Part shown: positions 1 through 10,006 of the stretch, in pieces
Layout of the letters: each line of letters opens with the position of its first letter
How positions within the stretch are numbered: position 1 is the first letter of the stretch
Assembly (NCBI GenBank): GCA_009784185.1
Contig: WRCD01000003.1
Location: 1 to 64,000, forward strand
DNA from: Bacillota bacterium
GTDB taxonomy: Bacteria > Bacillota > Clostridia > Christensenellales > UBA1242
Direction of reading: 5' to 3'
Length of the DNA stretch: 64,000 bases
Notes under the pieces: generated by a model
What the model was told of the DNA's origin: nothing
The model's input: only the letters and a program-made list of their open reading frames with translations
Database searches by the model: none
Translations under genes and position numbers: made by a program

Positions 1-118
<118 letters not shown>

Positions 119-142
119 CTTTTTTTTCTTCCTTTAAGCCAA

Positions 143-174
143 TATACCCCCCCCCCCCCCCTGACCAGTTGTCA
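143..174 (-). promoter_or_regulatory. Putative minus-strand promoter with a poly-G15 tract between -35 (TTGACA) and -10-like (TATATT)
   Basis: Reverse strand reads TATTGACA-ACTGGTCA-G15-TATATT; same layout as 22695-22724. Confidence 0.45.
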
Positions 175-242
175 ATAGGGAAAAACAAAATAATGCAAAA
201 ATTTTTGCTTCTACTCCCCACCCTTTGCGAATAAACTATCCC

Positions 243-1856
243 ATGGGGAAAATTGTAAAAATAAAGCACACGGTGGATTATTACATCAAGATTTCGGATG
301 ACCGCCTTGCCGAGGGTGATGCCCTGGGTGCAATATCCGCAATACGCAGCGGGATAGACGCCCTGCCTAAGAGCGAGAAGCGGGACAGCCTTTATATCGT
401 GCTGGGGCAATTATACTTTGGAATTGAGTTGTATGATATAAGCAATTATTACTTGTACAAGGCTTATCACATAGCACCGTTGCGGGCTTGTGCGTGTTTT
501 TGCATTGGCAGGAATTTAATTAAGCTAAAGCGCTATGATGTTGCCGACCTGTATTTTGCCAGGTGCTTAGATTACGACACCGCATACAAGTTTACCGATT
601 TTGTGGCGGAGTGGATTAGTTACGCCAAGCGTGAAGCACCCAAGCACAACCTGCAAACCTGCGAGGAGCGGATGCTGACGGAAGCTAAATTACACCTGTC
701 CGCCAAAGACTATCCTGCAGCATTGCAGGTTTTAGCTCAACTGCCCGGGGAGCATCCTTTTCTAGAAGAGACGTTGTATCTGGAGGCAAGTGCGTATTTT
801 TTAACAGGGGATTTATTAAGCGCGCGGGAATCTGCAAAAGCACTTCTCCGCCTTAATCCGGAAAGCGTGCTGGGCTATTGCCTGCTTATAAATATCTGCC
901 ATAACGAAGAGGACCAGCATAGCCTGGAGCAAAACCTAAACACCTTGCTCGAACTGCCTGCTGAAACTAAGCAAGAAATTTACCGTGTGGCGCTTACTCT
1001 GGCAAGGTGCGGAAAACACAAAGATTGCAAGCCGTATTTTGATAAATTGCTGGAGCTGGACGAATACAATGTTAAAGCCTTGTTTTTTTACTCCGTTGCG
1101 TGTTATCAGGCGGGCGAAACAGATAATGCACTGTTTCATATATCACGAGCAAAATGGATTGATTACGACAACAAGATACTGGACTTTTTTTATAACTTCT
1201 ATAGGCAAGGCATTGCAATTAACTTTCCCGAATATGTTTTCCAGCTGCCGGCGGATATTGCCCGGTCTAAGCTGGAAGAGCTGGAGCGCTGCCTTAAGCA
1301 AGGCGAGGCGGTAAATACACTGATAAATACCAGCCACTTTCTGCTGGATGATATTGAATGGAGCTTTAGTTTGCACAGTGCTGCCATTACTGCTTTTGTG
1401 GCTGAAAAGCTGGACGGCATTAAAAATAAAAAGACAGATTTGCTTATGCACCATGCCTTAATAAATAATTTTAACACCGACCGGCAAAAATATGAAGTGT
1501 TGAGGCAACGCTTTTTATCCGGCAGCGGCAAGACGATAGACTTTGTGGCGGATTACCGGTATCGCAGCTTAAAGCCAACGGTGCCGGGTGCAATCAGCCT
1601 TGGCTGCACCTACCGGCAAGCCTATATTGATGCCAGCTGTTTTACAGAGTGTTTTGCGCCCGACTACAATCTGGACAAAACGCACAAAAAGGTTTTTCCG
1701 CTGATTGCCGCTGCACCTTACTTAGATATAGGTCTTCCTGTACTTACCTGCCTGATTTTAAGTGAGCAAACTGCGGTGCTGGCAGCAGCCTGCAGGTTTT
1801 TTAAAAGCGAGGAGAGCAAAGTTGAGGAGTTACGTAAATTGCTGAAGATGTATTAA
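243..1856 (+). CDS. TPR-repeat protein
   Basis: Long ORF with repeated TPR-like helical pairs (LYIVLGQLYFGIELYDISNYYLYKAYHIAP, KALFFYSVACYQAGETDNALFHISRA); ATG at 243. Confidence 0.75.
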   Translation: MGKIVKIKHTVDYYIKISDDRLAEGDALGAISAIRSGIDALPKSEKRDSLYIVLGQLYFGIELYDISNYYLYKAYHIAPLRACACFCIGRNLIKLKRYDVADLYFARCLDYDTAYKFTDFVAEWISYAKREAPKHNLQTCEERMLTEAKLHLSAKDYPAALQVLAQLPGEHPFLEETLYLEASAYFLTGDLLSARESAKALLRLNPESVLGYCLLINICHNEEDQHSLEQNLNTLLELPAETKQEIYRVALTLARCGKHKDCKPYFDKLLELDEYNVKALFFYSVACYQAGETDNALFHISRAKWIDYDNKILDFFYNFYRQGIAINFPEYVFQLPADIARSKLEELERCLKQGEAVNTLINTSHFLLDDIEWSFSLHSAAITAFVAEKLDGIKNKKTDLLMHHALINNFNTDRQKYEVLRQRFLSGSGKTIDFVADYRYRSLKPTVPGAISLGCTYRQAYIDASCFTECFAPDYNLDKTHKKVFPLIAAAPYLDIGLPVLTCLILSEQTAVLAAACRFFKSEESKVEELRKLLKMY

Positions 1857-1857
1857 A

Positions 1858-1991
1858 AATTCCCCTCCTTGGAGGGGCGCCCGCAGGGCGGGGTGGTTTA
1901 AAAGGTTTTTGCGCCACCTTTGGCGGCGACTACCCCGTCTTCACTTCGCTTCTGCTCGTGAATCCACCCCTTCGCGAGGCAAAGGGGAATT
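1858..1991. repeat. Family A composite palindromic element (134 bp) with AATTCCCCT/AGGGGAATT terminal inverted repeats
   Basis: aattcccctccttggaggggcgcccgcagggcggggtgg...taccccgtc...ccaccccttcgcgaggcaaaggggaatt. Confidence 0.85.
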
Positions 1992-2008
1992 TTTACCAAA
2001 GGAGCATC

Positions 2009-3025
2009 ATGACTCTACCCCTCCCCAAAAGTTTTTTAATAGGCGCCCTTTTATTCGGCTCCGTAGTAGGCGCAGGATTTGCCTCCGGCAAGGAGATACT
2101 TTTTTATTTTGCCAGATTTGGCTATATAAGTTTAATATTTGTGGTGCTTGCGGTTGCATTGTTTACGTATCTCGGGTATGTGTTTCTTAGCCTTGGCCGA
2201 AAGTTTGGCCTAACCACCGTTAAAGAAACCAGCTCGGTGCTGTTTGGTAAATACGCTGGGCTTGCAGAGTTTATAATGCTGTTTGGCAACCTTGTGCTGC
2301 TAAGTTCCATGCTGGCGGGCAGCAACAGCTTATTTGCTATTATTCTGCCGTGGCTCCCCATACCGCTGGCAGGAATAATAACTGCCCTATGCTGCTTTTT
2401 AATTGTGCTTAAAGGCTTTAAATGGCTGGTGCGGATAAACGAGTTTATTGCGCCGGTTATGACGGTTATAATTGTGGCGCTTTTCTTTGTGGCGCTATCT
2501 CTTCCGCATGGAGCAGCTCCCGCTCCGGAATCAGGCGTATTTATGAGCCTGGTGTTTGCCATATTGTTTGTAACCGGCAATATGTTTTTTGTGGGATTTA
2601 TAATTGCCAAATACGGCAAGGACTGCACTAAAAAGCAAGCCATATGTGGCAGCGCAATTGCGGGCGGATTACTGCTGATTTGCATTGCGGCGGAAATACT
2701 AACTATCCTGCTTACAGCCGGCGGAACTGCAAGCGATATGCCGCTGGTTCTGGCAGCAAGCACTACAGGAGCATGGTTTCAGGCAATAACTTTATCCGCA
2801 ATCTGGCTTAGCATATTAACCACCGCTTGCATCATGCATTACACTGTTGTAAACTACTTTGGCGGATATATAAAAAACAAGGCGCTATGCGCCCTGCTTG
2901 TAATTATTGCTGCGTTTTTGCTATCACTGTTTGGATTCAGTAATATAGTCAGTTACCTATACCCAATCTTAGCCGGCTTTGGAGCCGTGTTTTGCATAGC
3001 GGCGGTTGCAAGAAACAGGAATTAA
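2009..3025 (+). CDS. YkvI-like (COG3949-type) integral membrane transporter
   Basis: Multi-TM, N-terminal FLIGALLFGSVVGAGFASGKEI motif; AAAGGAG RBS before ATG 2009. The ORF-track start at 1958 lies in the upstream repeat. Confidence 0.75.
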   Translation: MTLPLPKSFLIGALLFGSVVGAGFASGKEILFYFARFGYISLIFVVLAVALFTYLGYVFLSLGRKFGLTTVKETSSVLFGKYAGLAEFIMLFGNLVLLSSMLAGSNSLFAIILPWLPIPLAGIITALCCFLIVLKGFKWLVRINEFIAPVMTVIIVALFFVALSLPHGAAPAPESGVFMSLVFAILFVTGNMFFVGFIIAKYGKDCTKKQAICGSAIAGGLLLICIAAEILTILLTAGGTASDMPLVLAASTTGAWFQAITLSAIWLSILTTACIMHYTVVNYFGGYIKNKALCALLVIIAAFLLSLFGFSNIVSYLYPILAGFGAVFCIAAVARNRN

Positions 3026-3027
3026 TT

Positions 3028-4212
3028 TTACTCGCCTCTTGGCGCCATTTGTTTTTTTCCGCCAATATAATCATGTGCTGTTTGTAATTGCTTGTCGTGA
3101 AAATTGACATAATCCTCAAGTGTGCGTTTAACAACAATATCAGGATTAATGATACCGCCTGTTCCGAAGCTTTTTGATAAATCAAAGAACTTTTCTGACA
3201 TTTTATATGTAAAGCCTTCTGTTTCGTGCGTCATACTTGTATCTCCGTATTTCTCGGCAGGCTGACCAAGTGATTCACCAATCAGCGTTGCTCCAAAAGA
3301 ATCTTTGAAAGACGCAACCGCCCAAATGCCTGCCGAATATGTATTGTTGCCTCCTAAAACTACAGTATTTTCAGAATTTAACTTATAGCTTTTTAAGTAA
3401 GTTATTAATGGCTTAATTACTTCAGAATTTCCGCCCCCATTTTGCCTGACATCTAATATCACGCCTTTAAGCACCTGATTTCCTACTGCGGCTTTTATGT
3501 TTTCAACAAACTCTTCAAACGGATAATCTTCATAACTTTGGCATTTGTGATATCCGACATATAACTTTCCGCCCTCAGAAAAATGAAATTCATATGGCTT
3601 GTAGTTATTATTGGCTTGGGCCTTTGCGTTACTGTTTCTAATACCAACTTGTATTTTTGTTGTTTCATTAGCCTTGTTAAGCCCTTCAACAATAATTGAG
3701 TCTCCGGTTTCGTTTGCCATGTTTATCAGTTTATATGTTTTTGCTCTTCCCAAAATCAAGTTTGTGCTTGCAATCCGCCAGGGCTCAACCTCATATGAAA
3801 TAAGTTTTTCCAGTTCGTCAGTTATTTTATTTATTGGAAAACCATTTATTTTTTCTACTTTTACATAGTCTTTCCTGTCGTTGTTGCTAAACACATATAT
3901 TTCGTTATCAAAAGCAACAAATTTGCAATCCAGTATTTCCTCACCAATGCTGGCACGTCCAAAATATGTATGTGCATCTTTTAGCAATGCAAAGGTTCTT
4001 CGCATTGCTGCCTCAAACTGAAGTTCGGTTGTTTGGTTGTTAAAGGCGAACCATTCATCTTTGTACTTTTTTGAAAAGTCCGCTAAAGAAATATAGCGGA
4101 ATCTATCCATCTCTTTTCTATCGTCGGTGTGCCAATGCTTAACCTTTGATGAAATTAGTTCATTAATAATTTTGTCCGCTATTTTTTTATAGTTAACTTG
4201 CTTTGTATCCAT
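3028..4212 (-). CDS. S41-family (C-terminal processing/tail-specific) peptidase
   Basis: Motifs GVILDVRQNGGGNSEV and TYSAGIWAVASFKDSFGATLIGE typical of S41 proteases. Confidence 0.8.
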   Translation of the reverse strand: MDTKQVNYKKIADKIINELISSKVKHWHTDDRKEMDRFRYISLADFSKKYKDEWFAFNNQTTELQFEAAMRRTFALLKDAHTYFGRASIGEEILDCKFVAFDNEIYVFSNNDRKDYVKVEKINGFPINKITDELEKLISYEVEPWRIASTNLILGRAKTYKLINMANETGDSIIVEGLNKANETTKIQVGIRNSNAKAQANNNYKPYEFHFSEGGKLYVGYHKCQSYEDYPFEEFVENIKAAVGNQVLKGVILDVRQNGGGNSEVIKPLITYLKSYKLNSENTVVLGGNNTYSAGIWAVASFKDSFGATLIGESLGQPAEKYGDTSMTHETEGFTYKMSEKFFDLSKSFGTGGIINPDIVVKRTLEDYVNFHDKQLQTAHDYIGGKKQMAPRGE

Positions 4213-4267
4213 ACGGACATTATATCATATTTGACCTAAATACACAATATCCAAATAAAAAGACTTA

Positions 4268-5080
4268 CTAGTTTAGTAAATCTTTTTTCTTTCCTGATAT
4301 TGCTGGTCTGCCGCTTTTGTTTTCTATACCCAGTCTTGCAGTCTTTGCAATTCCGCCGCCTTCGCCGGCAATCTGCTTGCTTTCTTTAAAACTCTTTGGG
4401 TCGCGGGCGGAGCTTATTTCTTTTGTGGCTTGCTCTGCCAGCAAGTTTAATACCAGCTCCAGGTTTGTCATATTGTCGCGCAGGTTTTCTTTGCTGAGCC
4501 CCTTAAGGTCTTTATATTGCCGGGTCGTCATATCCGTCCATGCTTTGGTTATTTCATCTGTTAAAATTGCGTATTCTGCTCCGTCCTTAACACCAACCCG
4601 CTTCCACTCGTCGGTTAGTTCCTTTCGCATTTCAATAGTTTTAAGCCGTTGGTTTATCCAGTCTTCACTATAGCCCTTTTTGCGGTAAAAATTTAATGCC
4701 CGTTGTATCGCTTTCTCCGGGTCGTATATCTCGTCTATCCTGTCGTTGCCAACTTCGGCCAGCCACAGTTTAAACGGCTCTGCCCGAGGTGAAGGAATAG
4801 ACTGGATAAGGCGCAAAACACCCTTGGTGTCTAGTGTATCAGTTTCTCTGAGTTTGCCGTCAAAAGCAACCATTTTCAACTGGTGACAATTTGTCACCAG
4901 TTCACTTCCCTCCTCGCCCAAACGCTGTTTCAATTTATTCCAATATTTCCGCGCAGTGAGATAATCCGGCGATTCGGCCAGTATCCAACACACATCCACC
5001 ACGCTAAAGAACCACTCTTCTTTAGCGCTGTCCCAATGCGTACGGATTTTTTTATCATTAAATAATTTAATATTGCTCAT
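4268..5080 (-). CDS. BRO-N / DinD-like antirepressor-type protein (copy 1)
   Basis: N-terminal IRTHWDSAKEEWFFSVVDV...ARKYWNKLKQRL...HQLKMVAFDGKLRETDTLD; close paralogue at 31881-32702. Confidence 0.8.
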   Translation of the reverse strand: MSNIKLFNDKKIRTHWDSAKEEWFFSVVDVCWILAESPDYLTARKYWNKLKQRLGEEGSELVTNCHQLKMVAFDGKLRETDTLDTKGVLRLIQSIPSPRAEPFKLWLAEVGNDRIDEIYDPEKAIQRALNFYRKKGYSEDWINQRLKTIEMRKELTDEWKRVGVKDGAEYAILTDEITKAWTDMTTRQYKDLKGLSKENLRDNMTNLELVLNLLAEQATKEISSARDPKSFKESKQIAGEGGGIAKTARLGIENKSGRPAISGKKKDLLN

Positions 5081-5179
5081 TTACTTGCACCTCTCAGAAC
5101 AATTGTACCATAAACATTGAGCAAGAGCAAGCAAAAACCCGCCCTAGCTGGTTTTTTGTTTACGCGCATTTTTCTCGTC

Positions 5180-5225
5180 ACAACCCCCGGTGCGTTGCAC
5201 CACCCCCTTTGCTAAAGGGGGAATT
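5180..5225. repeat. Family A half-element
   Basis: acaacccccggtgcgttgcaccaccccctttgctaaagggggaatt. Confidence 0.8.
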
Positions 5226-5233
5226 TTGGTGGC

Positions 5234-6055
5234 TTACTTCCGGCGTTTCTTAACCCATGCTTCAAACCAGGCTACTAAGAGATACATTCCGCCCGCCAGG
5301 ATGCACAACAAGATTGTGCTTGTCATTACAAGGTCCAGTTTAAACACCGCACTGCCGTATACAATCAGGTAGCCCAGGCCGGCACGCGATACCAGGTATT
5401 CGCCTATTATTACGCCAACCCAGCTCATGCCCACGTTTATTTTTAGTACCGATATAAACGCCGGTATACTGCTGGGCAATACCAATTTGGTTAAAATCTG
5501 CCACTTGTTTGCGCCCATGCTTTTCATAAGTTGAATTTTATCCCGGTCACATTCCAGAAAGGCATTCAGCATAGATATTACGGTAATAATAATAAGTATC
5601 AAAACGCATATCATAACAATGCTTTGAAGCCCGGCTCCAATCCAGATGATAATTAACGGCCCGAGCGCAATTTTAGGCAGCGAATTCAACACCACGACAT
5701 AAGGGTCAAGAATTCTTCTGAGTGTCTGGCTCCACCAAAGTACAATTGCAATAATGCTGCCCAGCATCGTTGCTATAACAAACCCCAGGCAGGCCTCTAA
5801 TAGCGTGATGCCCATATGTTCAAACAGCTGTCCGGATTCAAACAGCATAACTATGGTATTAACTATCCGTGTTGGGCTGCTTGTAATAAAGGTGTCTATC
5901 AGTTCTGTTCTGGCCGCAAGCTCCCATATCCCTACAAACGCAACCAGAATCCCTATTTGTGCTAATCTGACTTCTGCGTTTTTCTTTTTAACCATTTGCA
6001 AAAACTTTTTATGCTCATTTGTCATTTGTTTCCAGCTCCTTCCAGATAGCTTCAA
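5234..6055 (-). CDS. ABC transporter permease (SsuC/TauC/ThiX type)
   Basis: Multi-TM with WVGVIIGEYLVSRAGLGYLI and ALGPLIIIWIGAG permease motifs; overlaps the ATPase gene. Confidence 0.88.
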   Translation of the reverse strand: MKLSGRSWKQMTNEHKKFLQMVKKKNAEVRLAQIGILVAFVGIWELAARTELIDTFITSSPTRIVNTIVMLFESGQLFEHMGITLLEACLGFVIATMLGSIIAIVLWWSQTLRRILDPYVVVLNSLPKIALGPLIIIWIGAGLQSIVMICVLILIIITVISMLNAFLECDRDKIQLMKSMGANKWQILTKLVLPSSIPAFISVLKINVGMSWVGVIIGEYLVSRAGLGYLIVYGSAVFKLDLVMTSTILLCILAGGMYLLVAWFEAWVKKRRK

Positions 6056-6782
6056 AATACCCGTTAAACTTAGGACTTCTGCGGCGCATAAACGGCGAGC
6101 CTTCGCCGCTTAGCTCAATCTTGAACTCGGCCTTAACCGTGCCGGGTCTGGCGGTCAGCACAATTACCCTGTCTGCCATGCTTATAGCTTCAGCCAGGTC
6201 ATGAGTTACAAGCACTGCAGTCTTCTGCTCTTCGGAGATTATTCTGCTGACATCGTTGCACACGTTCTGGCGCGTCTGATAATCCAGTGCCGAAAACGGC
6301 TCGTCTAAAAGCAATATGCCCGGTTGAAGCACAAGTGTGCGGATTAACGCAACCCGCTGTTTCATGCCGCCGCTAAGCTCGCTTGGATACTTGTCTTTAA
6401 AATCCCACAGCTCATATTTGTTTAACAATGCTTCGGCATATTCTAAATTTTGTTTGGTTTTTGTTCCTCTAACCTCCAGCCCTAATAAAACATTCTGCCG
6501 GATTGTACGCCAGCTGAATAAATGGTCGCGCTGAAACATATAACCAAAATGGTTTTTCTGTTCTCCCGCAGGCTGACCGTTAAGCAGCACTCTTCCGCAC
6601 GTTGGTTTAAGCAGTCCTGCAATAAGCGAAAGTATGGTTGTTTTACCGCAGCCGGATGGTCCGAGCACAGCAACAAACTCTTTTTTCTTAACATAAAGAC
6701 TAACATTTTTTAATGCCGGCGTTTCGCCGGATGCTGAGTGATAGATTAAATCAACGCCATCAAGCTCCAGAAACTGCTTCAT
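6015..6782 (-). CDS. ABC transporter ATP-binding protein (SsuB/TauB/ThiZ type)
   Basis: Walker A GPSGCGKTT, signature LSGGMKQRVALIRTL, Walker B ILLLDEPFSALD. Confidence 0.93.
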   Translation of the reverse strand: MKQFLELDGVDLIYHSASGETPALKNVSLYVKKKEFVAVLGPSGCGKTTILSLIAGLLKPTCGRVLLNGQPAGEQKNHFGYMFQRDHLFSWRTIRQNVLLGLEVRGTKTKQNLEYAEALLNKYELWDFKDKYPSELSGGMKQRVALIRTLVLQPGILLLDEPFSALDYQTRQNVCNDVSRIISEEQKTAVLVTHDLAEAISMADRVIVLTARPGTVKAEFKIELSGEGSPFMRRRSPKFNGYFEAIWKELETNDK

Positions 6783-6921
6783 TTGTGTTTCCTTTCATGT
6801 ATTATCGTTCTACCTACATTATAGTTTTTGAGGTTGGATTATGTGAACATAAAAATTACTATTTACAATCGCTAAACAATGTGATATACTTAGCACAACA
6901 AACAACAAGGAGAAAAGAGAA

Positions 6922-7851
6922 ATGAGTGCAAACCTAAGTATGCTGGACATGACAGAGAATGAATATGATAAGATATATGAATCCAACCCAGAACTGTTTT
7001 ATAATATAAGCAACTGGTTTTATTTTGCAAACGACAAAAAAGTTTCTCCGCGTGCGGGTCGGGTTTTCTATGGTCACTACCATGGCAATTGCTACGACCT
7101 CGACCATCCGAGGAGCAGGAGCGGCGCTGCTGTGCTGCTTTGCAAATCAAACGAAGTTAATCTCCCTAATCTCCGCACGAAGTGCGCAGGCGCTAAAGAT
7201 GGTTTGGTGTGGTTTGAGTTGGATGACGAGCAAAAAACAAAGGCATATTACGGAATAGTTAAGGATACGGCAGGCGCATGGGGTCCGAAAAATGCCGAGT
7301 ACCCGGTGGTTGTTATTCCAGACAACCCGCAAACAATGGAATGGCCGTATTCGCTAGAAGGCAACACAATTTTTGACAAAGCAAGCAAGGAAGAAGGCAC
7401 GCTGCCAAACGCTGTTGCAACCGGCGCAATAGAAAAGCTGATACCTGCCAACATTAAACAAGAGCTGGGTATTGCACAAGAGCAAGAAAGCGGGATAAAT
7501 TTTGATGACCTTGCTAAGGTGGCCGAGGGAGATGCTGATGCATTGAGAAAATTGATTAAAGTCAGCGGAGGCAGCGTTGAAAACGCTAACAAACTGGTGT
7601 TTGAAACCCTGATGACCGAACTTGGAGCCGACCCTAAAACCAATAAAATTGTACGGGAAATTTCTTTGGAAGACGCTGAAAAGGCAAGAGACGTAGAGGG
7701 TAAGTTGTATGCTAAAAACGAAGCGGATAAAATAACGTGGTTTAGTAATTACGAAGCCGCGTTGGTACTAGATAAAAAGACACAGGCAGATAAGATTCAA
7801 ACCGAGACTGTTTCGCAGTTGGTTAAACAGAAGCCAGCGGAAAGGAGTTAG
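6922..7851 (+). CDS. Hypothetical protein, family not recognised
   Basis: 309-aa ORF with upstream AAGGAGAAAAGAGAAATG and promoter-like TTTACA-N17-TATACT. Confidence 0.6.
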   Translation: MSANLSMLDMTENEYDKIYESNPELFYNISNWFYFANDKKVSPRAGRVFYGHYHGNCYDLDHPRSRSGAAVLLCKSNEVNLPNLRTKCAGAKDGLVWFELDDEQKTKAYYGIVKDTAGAWGPKNAEYPVVVIPDNPQTMEWPYSLEGNTIFDKASKEEGTLPNAVATGAIEKLIPANIKQELGIAQEQESGINFDDLAKVAEGDADALRKLIKVSGGSVENANKLVFETLMTELGADPKTNKIVREISLEDAEKARDVEGKLYAKNEADKITWFSNYEAALVLDKKTQADKIQTETVSQLVKQKPAERS

Positions 7852-7853
7852 TA

Positions 7854-7958
7854 ATGGATAAGAAAGCAGCAGAACTACAAAAACAAACCCTGGTTGCGCT
7901 GATAGCTCATCATGCAGAGTGCAGCAAGTATTTGAAAGATAAAAAAAGCGGGAAGTAA
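7854..7958 (+). CDS. Hypothetical 34-aa small protein
   Basis: MDKKAAELQKQTLVALIAHHAECSKYLKDKKSGK*, preceded by AAAGGAG directly after 6922-7851; absent from the ORF track. Confidence 0.5.
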   Translation: MDKKAAELQKQTLVALIAHHAECSKYLKDKKSGK

Positions 7959-7974
7959 TTCCCCCTTTTTTATT

Positions 7975-8964
7975 TTACTTCATCAGTTCCATAGCAATGC
8001 TGTTATCTACTACTGTGGCAAACGGAAGTTTCTGAGTAATCTCGCCTGCAGCAATCATAATATCCTGAAGCCTGTCCAGTGCTTCCGGTTTCATAACCGG
8101 CGTATCACACCATGCATCAATTGCAACATAACTTAAAATTGAGTTTTTAATACTGTTGTCCGATATTCCCACAAAATGCGGCTTAAGTGCCGCAACAATG
8201 TCGTTAATATCTGCTGTAACCAGATAGTTGTATCCTTTTAGCACTGCACGTAAAAACTTAGTTGCTTTGTCCTTGTTGTTCTTTAAAAAGCTGGCGTTTG
8301 CAGTAAATGCAGTATACGGAACTTCTCCCGCAGCCTGGCCTACACTGCCCACTATAAAACCTCTGCCGGTCTCAGCTACATCACTTGCGTTTGGTTCAAA
8401 CATGGTGCAATAGTCACCCTGCCCGCCCAAAAACGCACCTACCATGTTGGCAAATTCCACTTCGGTATTAAGATTTGTACCGTTCTGGTTGTGAACTACT
8501 CCATGTCCGCTCAGCATATAGCTGAATGTCATAAACGGCACTCCGCCCTTTCTGCCGGATAAAACCTCTTTACCCTTTAGGTCACTCCACTGGAAATGCG
8601 GCTCATCTGCCCGGCCCACCAGGAAACTGCCGTCACGCTTAGTAAGCTGGCCAAACACCTTTGGTAAATCTTTTCTGCCTTGCGCCGCTACATATATGTT
8701 GGCTTCGGGCCCCATTAAAGCAATATCTGCCTGGTTAGCTAGTAATGCCGCCATAGAGTTGTTTGCACCGTTACCCAAGGTTATTTCTACTTTTATACCT
8801 TCTTCTTCAAAATATCCCATACTATGAGCGATGTAAACAGGTGCATAAAAAATGCTATGCGCAACCTCGTTAAGACGCACAACATTGTTTGGGCCGCCGC
8901 AGCCGGATAATATTGAAAACGCCGCAACAATAACCCCAATCAATAAAAAAGCTAGTTTTTTCAT
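7975..8964 (-). CDS. ABC transporter substrate-binding lipoprotein (NMT1/THI5/SsuA-like)
   Basis: Lipobox-like ILSGCGG, HSIFYAPVYIAHSMGYFEEEGIKVEI. Confidence 0.88.
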   Translation of the reverse strand: MKKLAFLLIGVIVAAFSILSGCGGPNNVVRLNEVAHSIFYAPVYIAHSMGYFEEEGIKVEITLGNGANNSMAALLANQADIALMGPEANIYVAAQGRKDLPKVFGQLTKRDGSFLVGRADEPHFQWSDLKGKEVLSGRKGGVPFMTFSYMLSGHGVVHNQNGTNLNTEVEFANMVGAFLGGQGDYCTMFEPNASDVAETGRGFIVGSVGQAAGEVPYTAFTANASFLKNNKDKATKFLRAVLKGYNYLVTADINDIVAALKPHFVGISDNSIKNSILSYVAIDAWCDTPVMKPEALDRLQDIMIAAGEITQKLPFATVVDNSIAMELMK

Positions 8965-9031
8965 TTTTCCTCCTCTTTGTTAACTAGTTCTACTTATAAT
9001 ATTCTTTTTGCTAAACTTGTGTTAATTTGTG

Positions 9032-9059
9032 TTGACTGCCAAAAAATATATGCTATACT
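9032..9059 (+). promoter_or_regulatory. SigA-type promoter for the pgsA-like gene
   Basis: TTGACT-N16-TATACT just upstream of ATG 9066. Confidence 0.55.
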
Positions 9060-9065
9060 TTTTAT

Positions 9066-9635
9066 ATGCATAGGAAAATCATGCCGGGTTTCTGGAATAT
9101 ACCCAACACTCTCTCTGTTATAAGAATTGCGCTTGTGCCAGTATTTGTGGTAATGTTTTTTTTGTATTTCCCGGATTTGTTCTATATTCCGCTTACAATT
9201 TTTCTTATAGCCAGCCTGACCGATGTTGCGGACGGTATAATTGCACGAAAATCAAACCAGATAACTCCATATGGTATTGTCCTGGACCCTTTGGCCGACA
9301 AACTGTTGAAAATAGCAGTACTGCTAAGCTTTGGTATTGCGGGGATAATCCCCATCTGGATAAGCGCGGGCATTGTTACACTTGATATAAGCATGATAAT
9401 TATGGGCATTATTTTATATCGTAAAAAAATAACCATACCGAGCAATATATTAGGAAAAGCCGGAACGTTTATAACCAGCTGCGGTATTGTATTATGCTTT
9501 TTTGCGCCGGTGTTAAACGGCTGGAACAGATATATATTATACGCGGGGCTCATAACCGTGCTGTCCAGTTTCCTGGTCTATTTTATAGTGAACATTAAAA
9601 AAGTGTGGGGAAAGGTTTTTGGCAGTAACCGATAA
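9066..9635 (+). CDS. pgsA: CDP-alcohol phosphatidyltransferase, PgsA-like
   Basis: Motif DVADGIIARKSNQITPYGIVLDPLADK matches DG..AR...G..LD...D. Confidence 0.85.
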   Translation: MHRKIMPGFWNIPNTLSVIRIALVPVFVVMFFLYFPDLFYIPLTIFLIASLTDVADGIIARKSNQITPYGIVLDPLADKLLKIAVLLSFGIAGIIPIWISAGIVTLDISMIIMGIILYRKKITIPSNILGKAGTFITSCGIVLCFFAPVLNGWNRYILYAGLITVLSSFLVYFIVNIKKVWGKVFGSNR

Positions 9636-9653
9636 AAACTTTCTCTGCAGCTA

Positions 9654-9682
9654 TTGACAAACCGCGAATCAAATGATAAAAT
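9654..9682 (+). promoter_or_regulatory. SigA-type promoter
   Basis: TTGACA-N17-TAAAAT upstream of 9714 ORF. Confidence 0.6.
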
Positions 9683-9713
9683 GTATTCATAAAGTAAAAA
9701 GGAAAATAAAACA

Positions 9714-9959
9714 ATGTTTTCAAGTTTAATTTTGGCTGTGGACATATTAGCATATTTAGGCCGTACGCACGTAATTCTTGCAATGGTGTTTGCAGCGTTG
9801 GGTATTATTGTAGCAACATTGGCAACCAGGTTTGTAACCGCCGCAAATAAAGGGGAAAAACCTGCCGCCGGGGACACGCGCGTTATCGTGTTAAAGTCTG
9901 TAGGATTTGTGCTGATTGTAATTGGTCTTATCCTTGCCTGCATCCCGTTTGGAACGTAG
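9714..9959 (+). CDS. Small membrane protein with two predicted TM segments
   Basis: ORF with promoter and AAAAGGAAAA RBS; hydrophobic segments at both ends. Confidence 0.6.
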   Translation: MFSSLILAVDILAYLGRTHVILAMVFAALGIIVATLATRFVTAANKGEKPAAGDTRVIVLKSVGFVLIVIGLILACIPFGT

Positions 9960-9978
9960 AGGTACACAATTATTCATT

Positions 9979-10006
9979 AAAATAACAGGCATATGCCTGT
10001 TATTTT
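9979..10006. terminator. Bidirectional intrinsic terminator
   Basis: aaaataacaggcatatgcctgttatttt hairpin between convergent genes. Confidence 0.7.
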
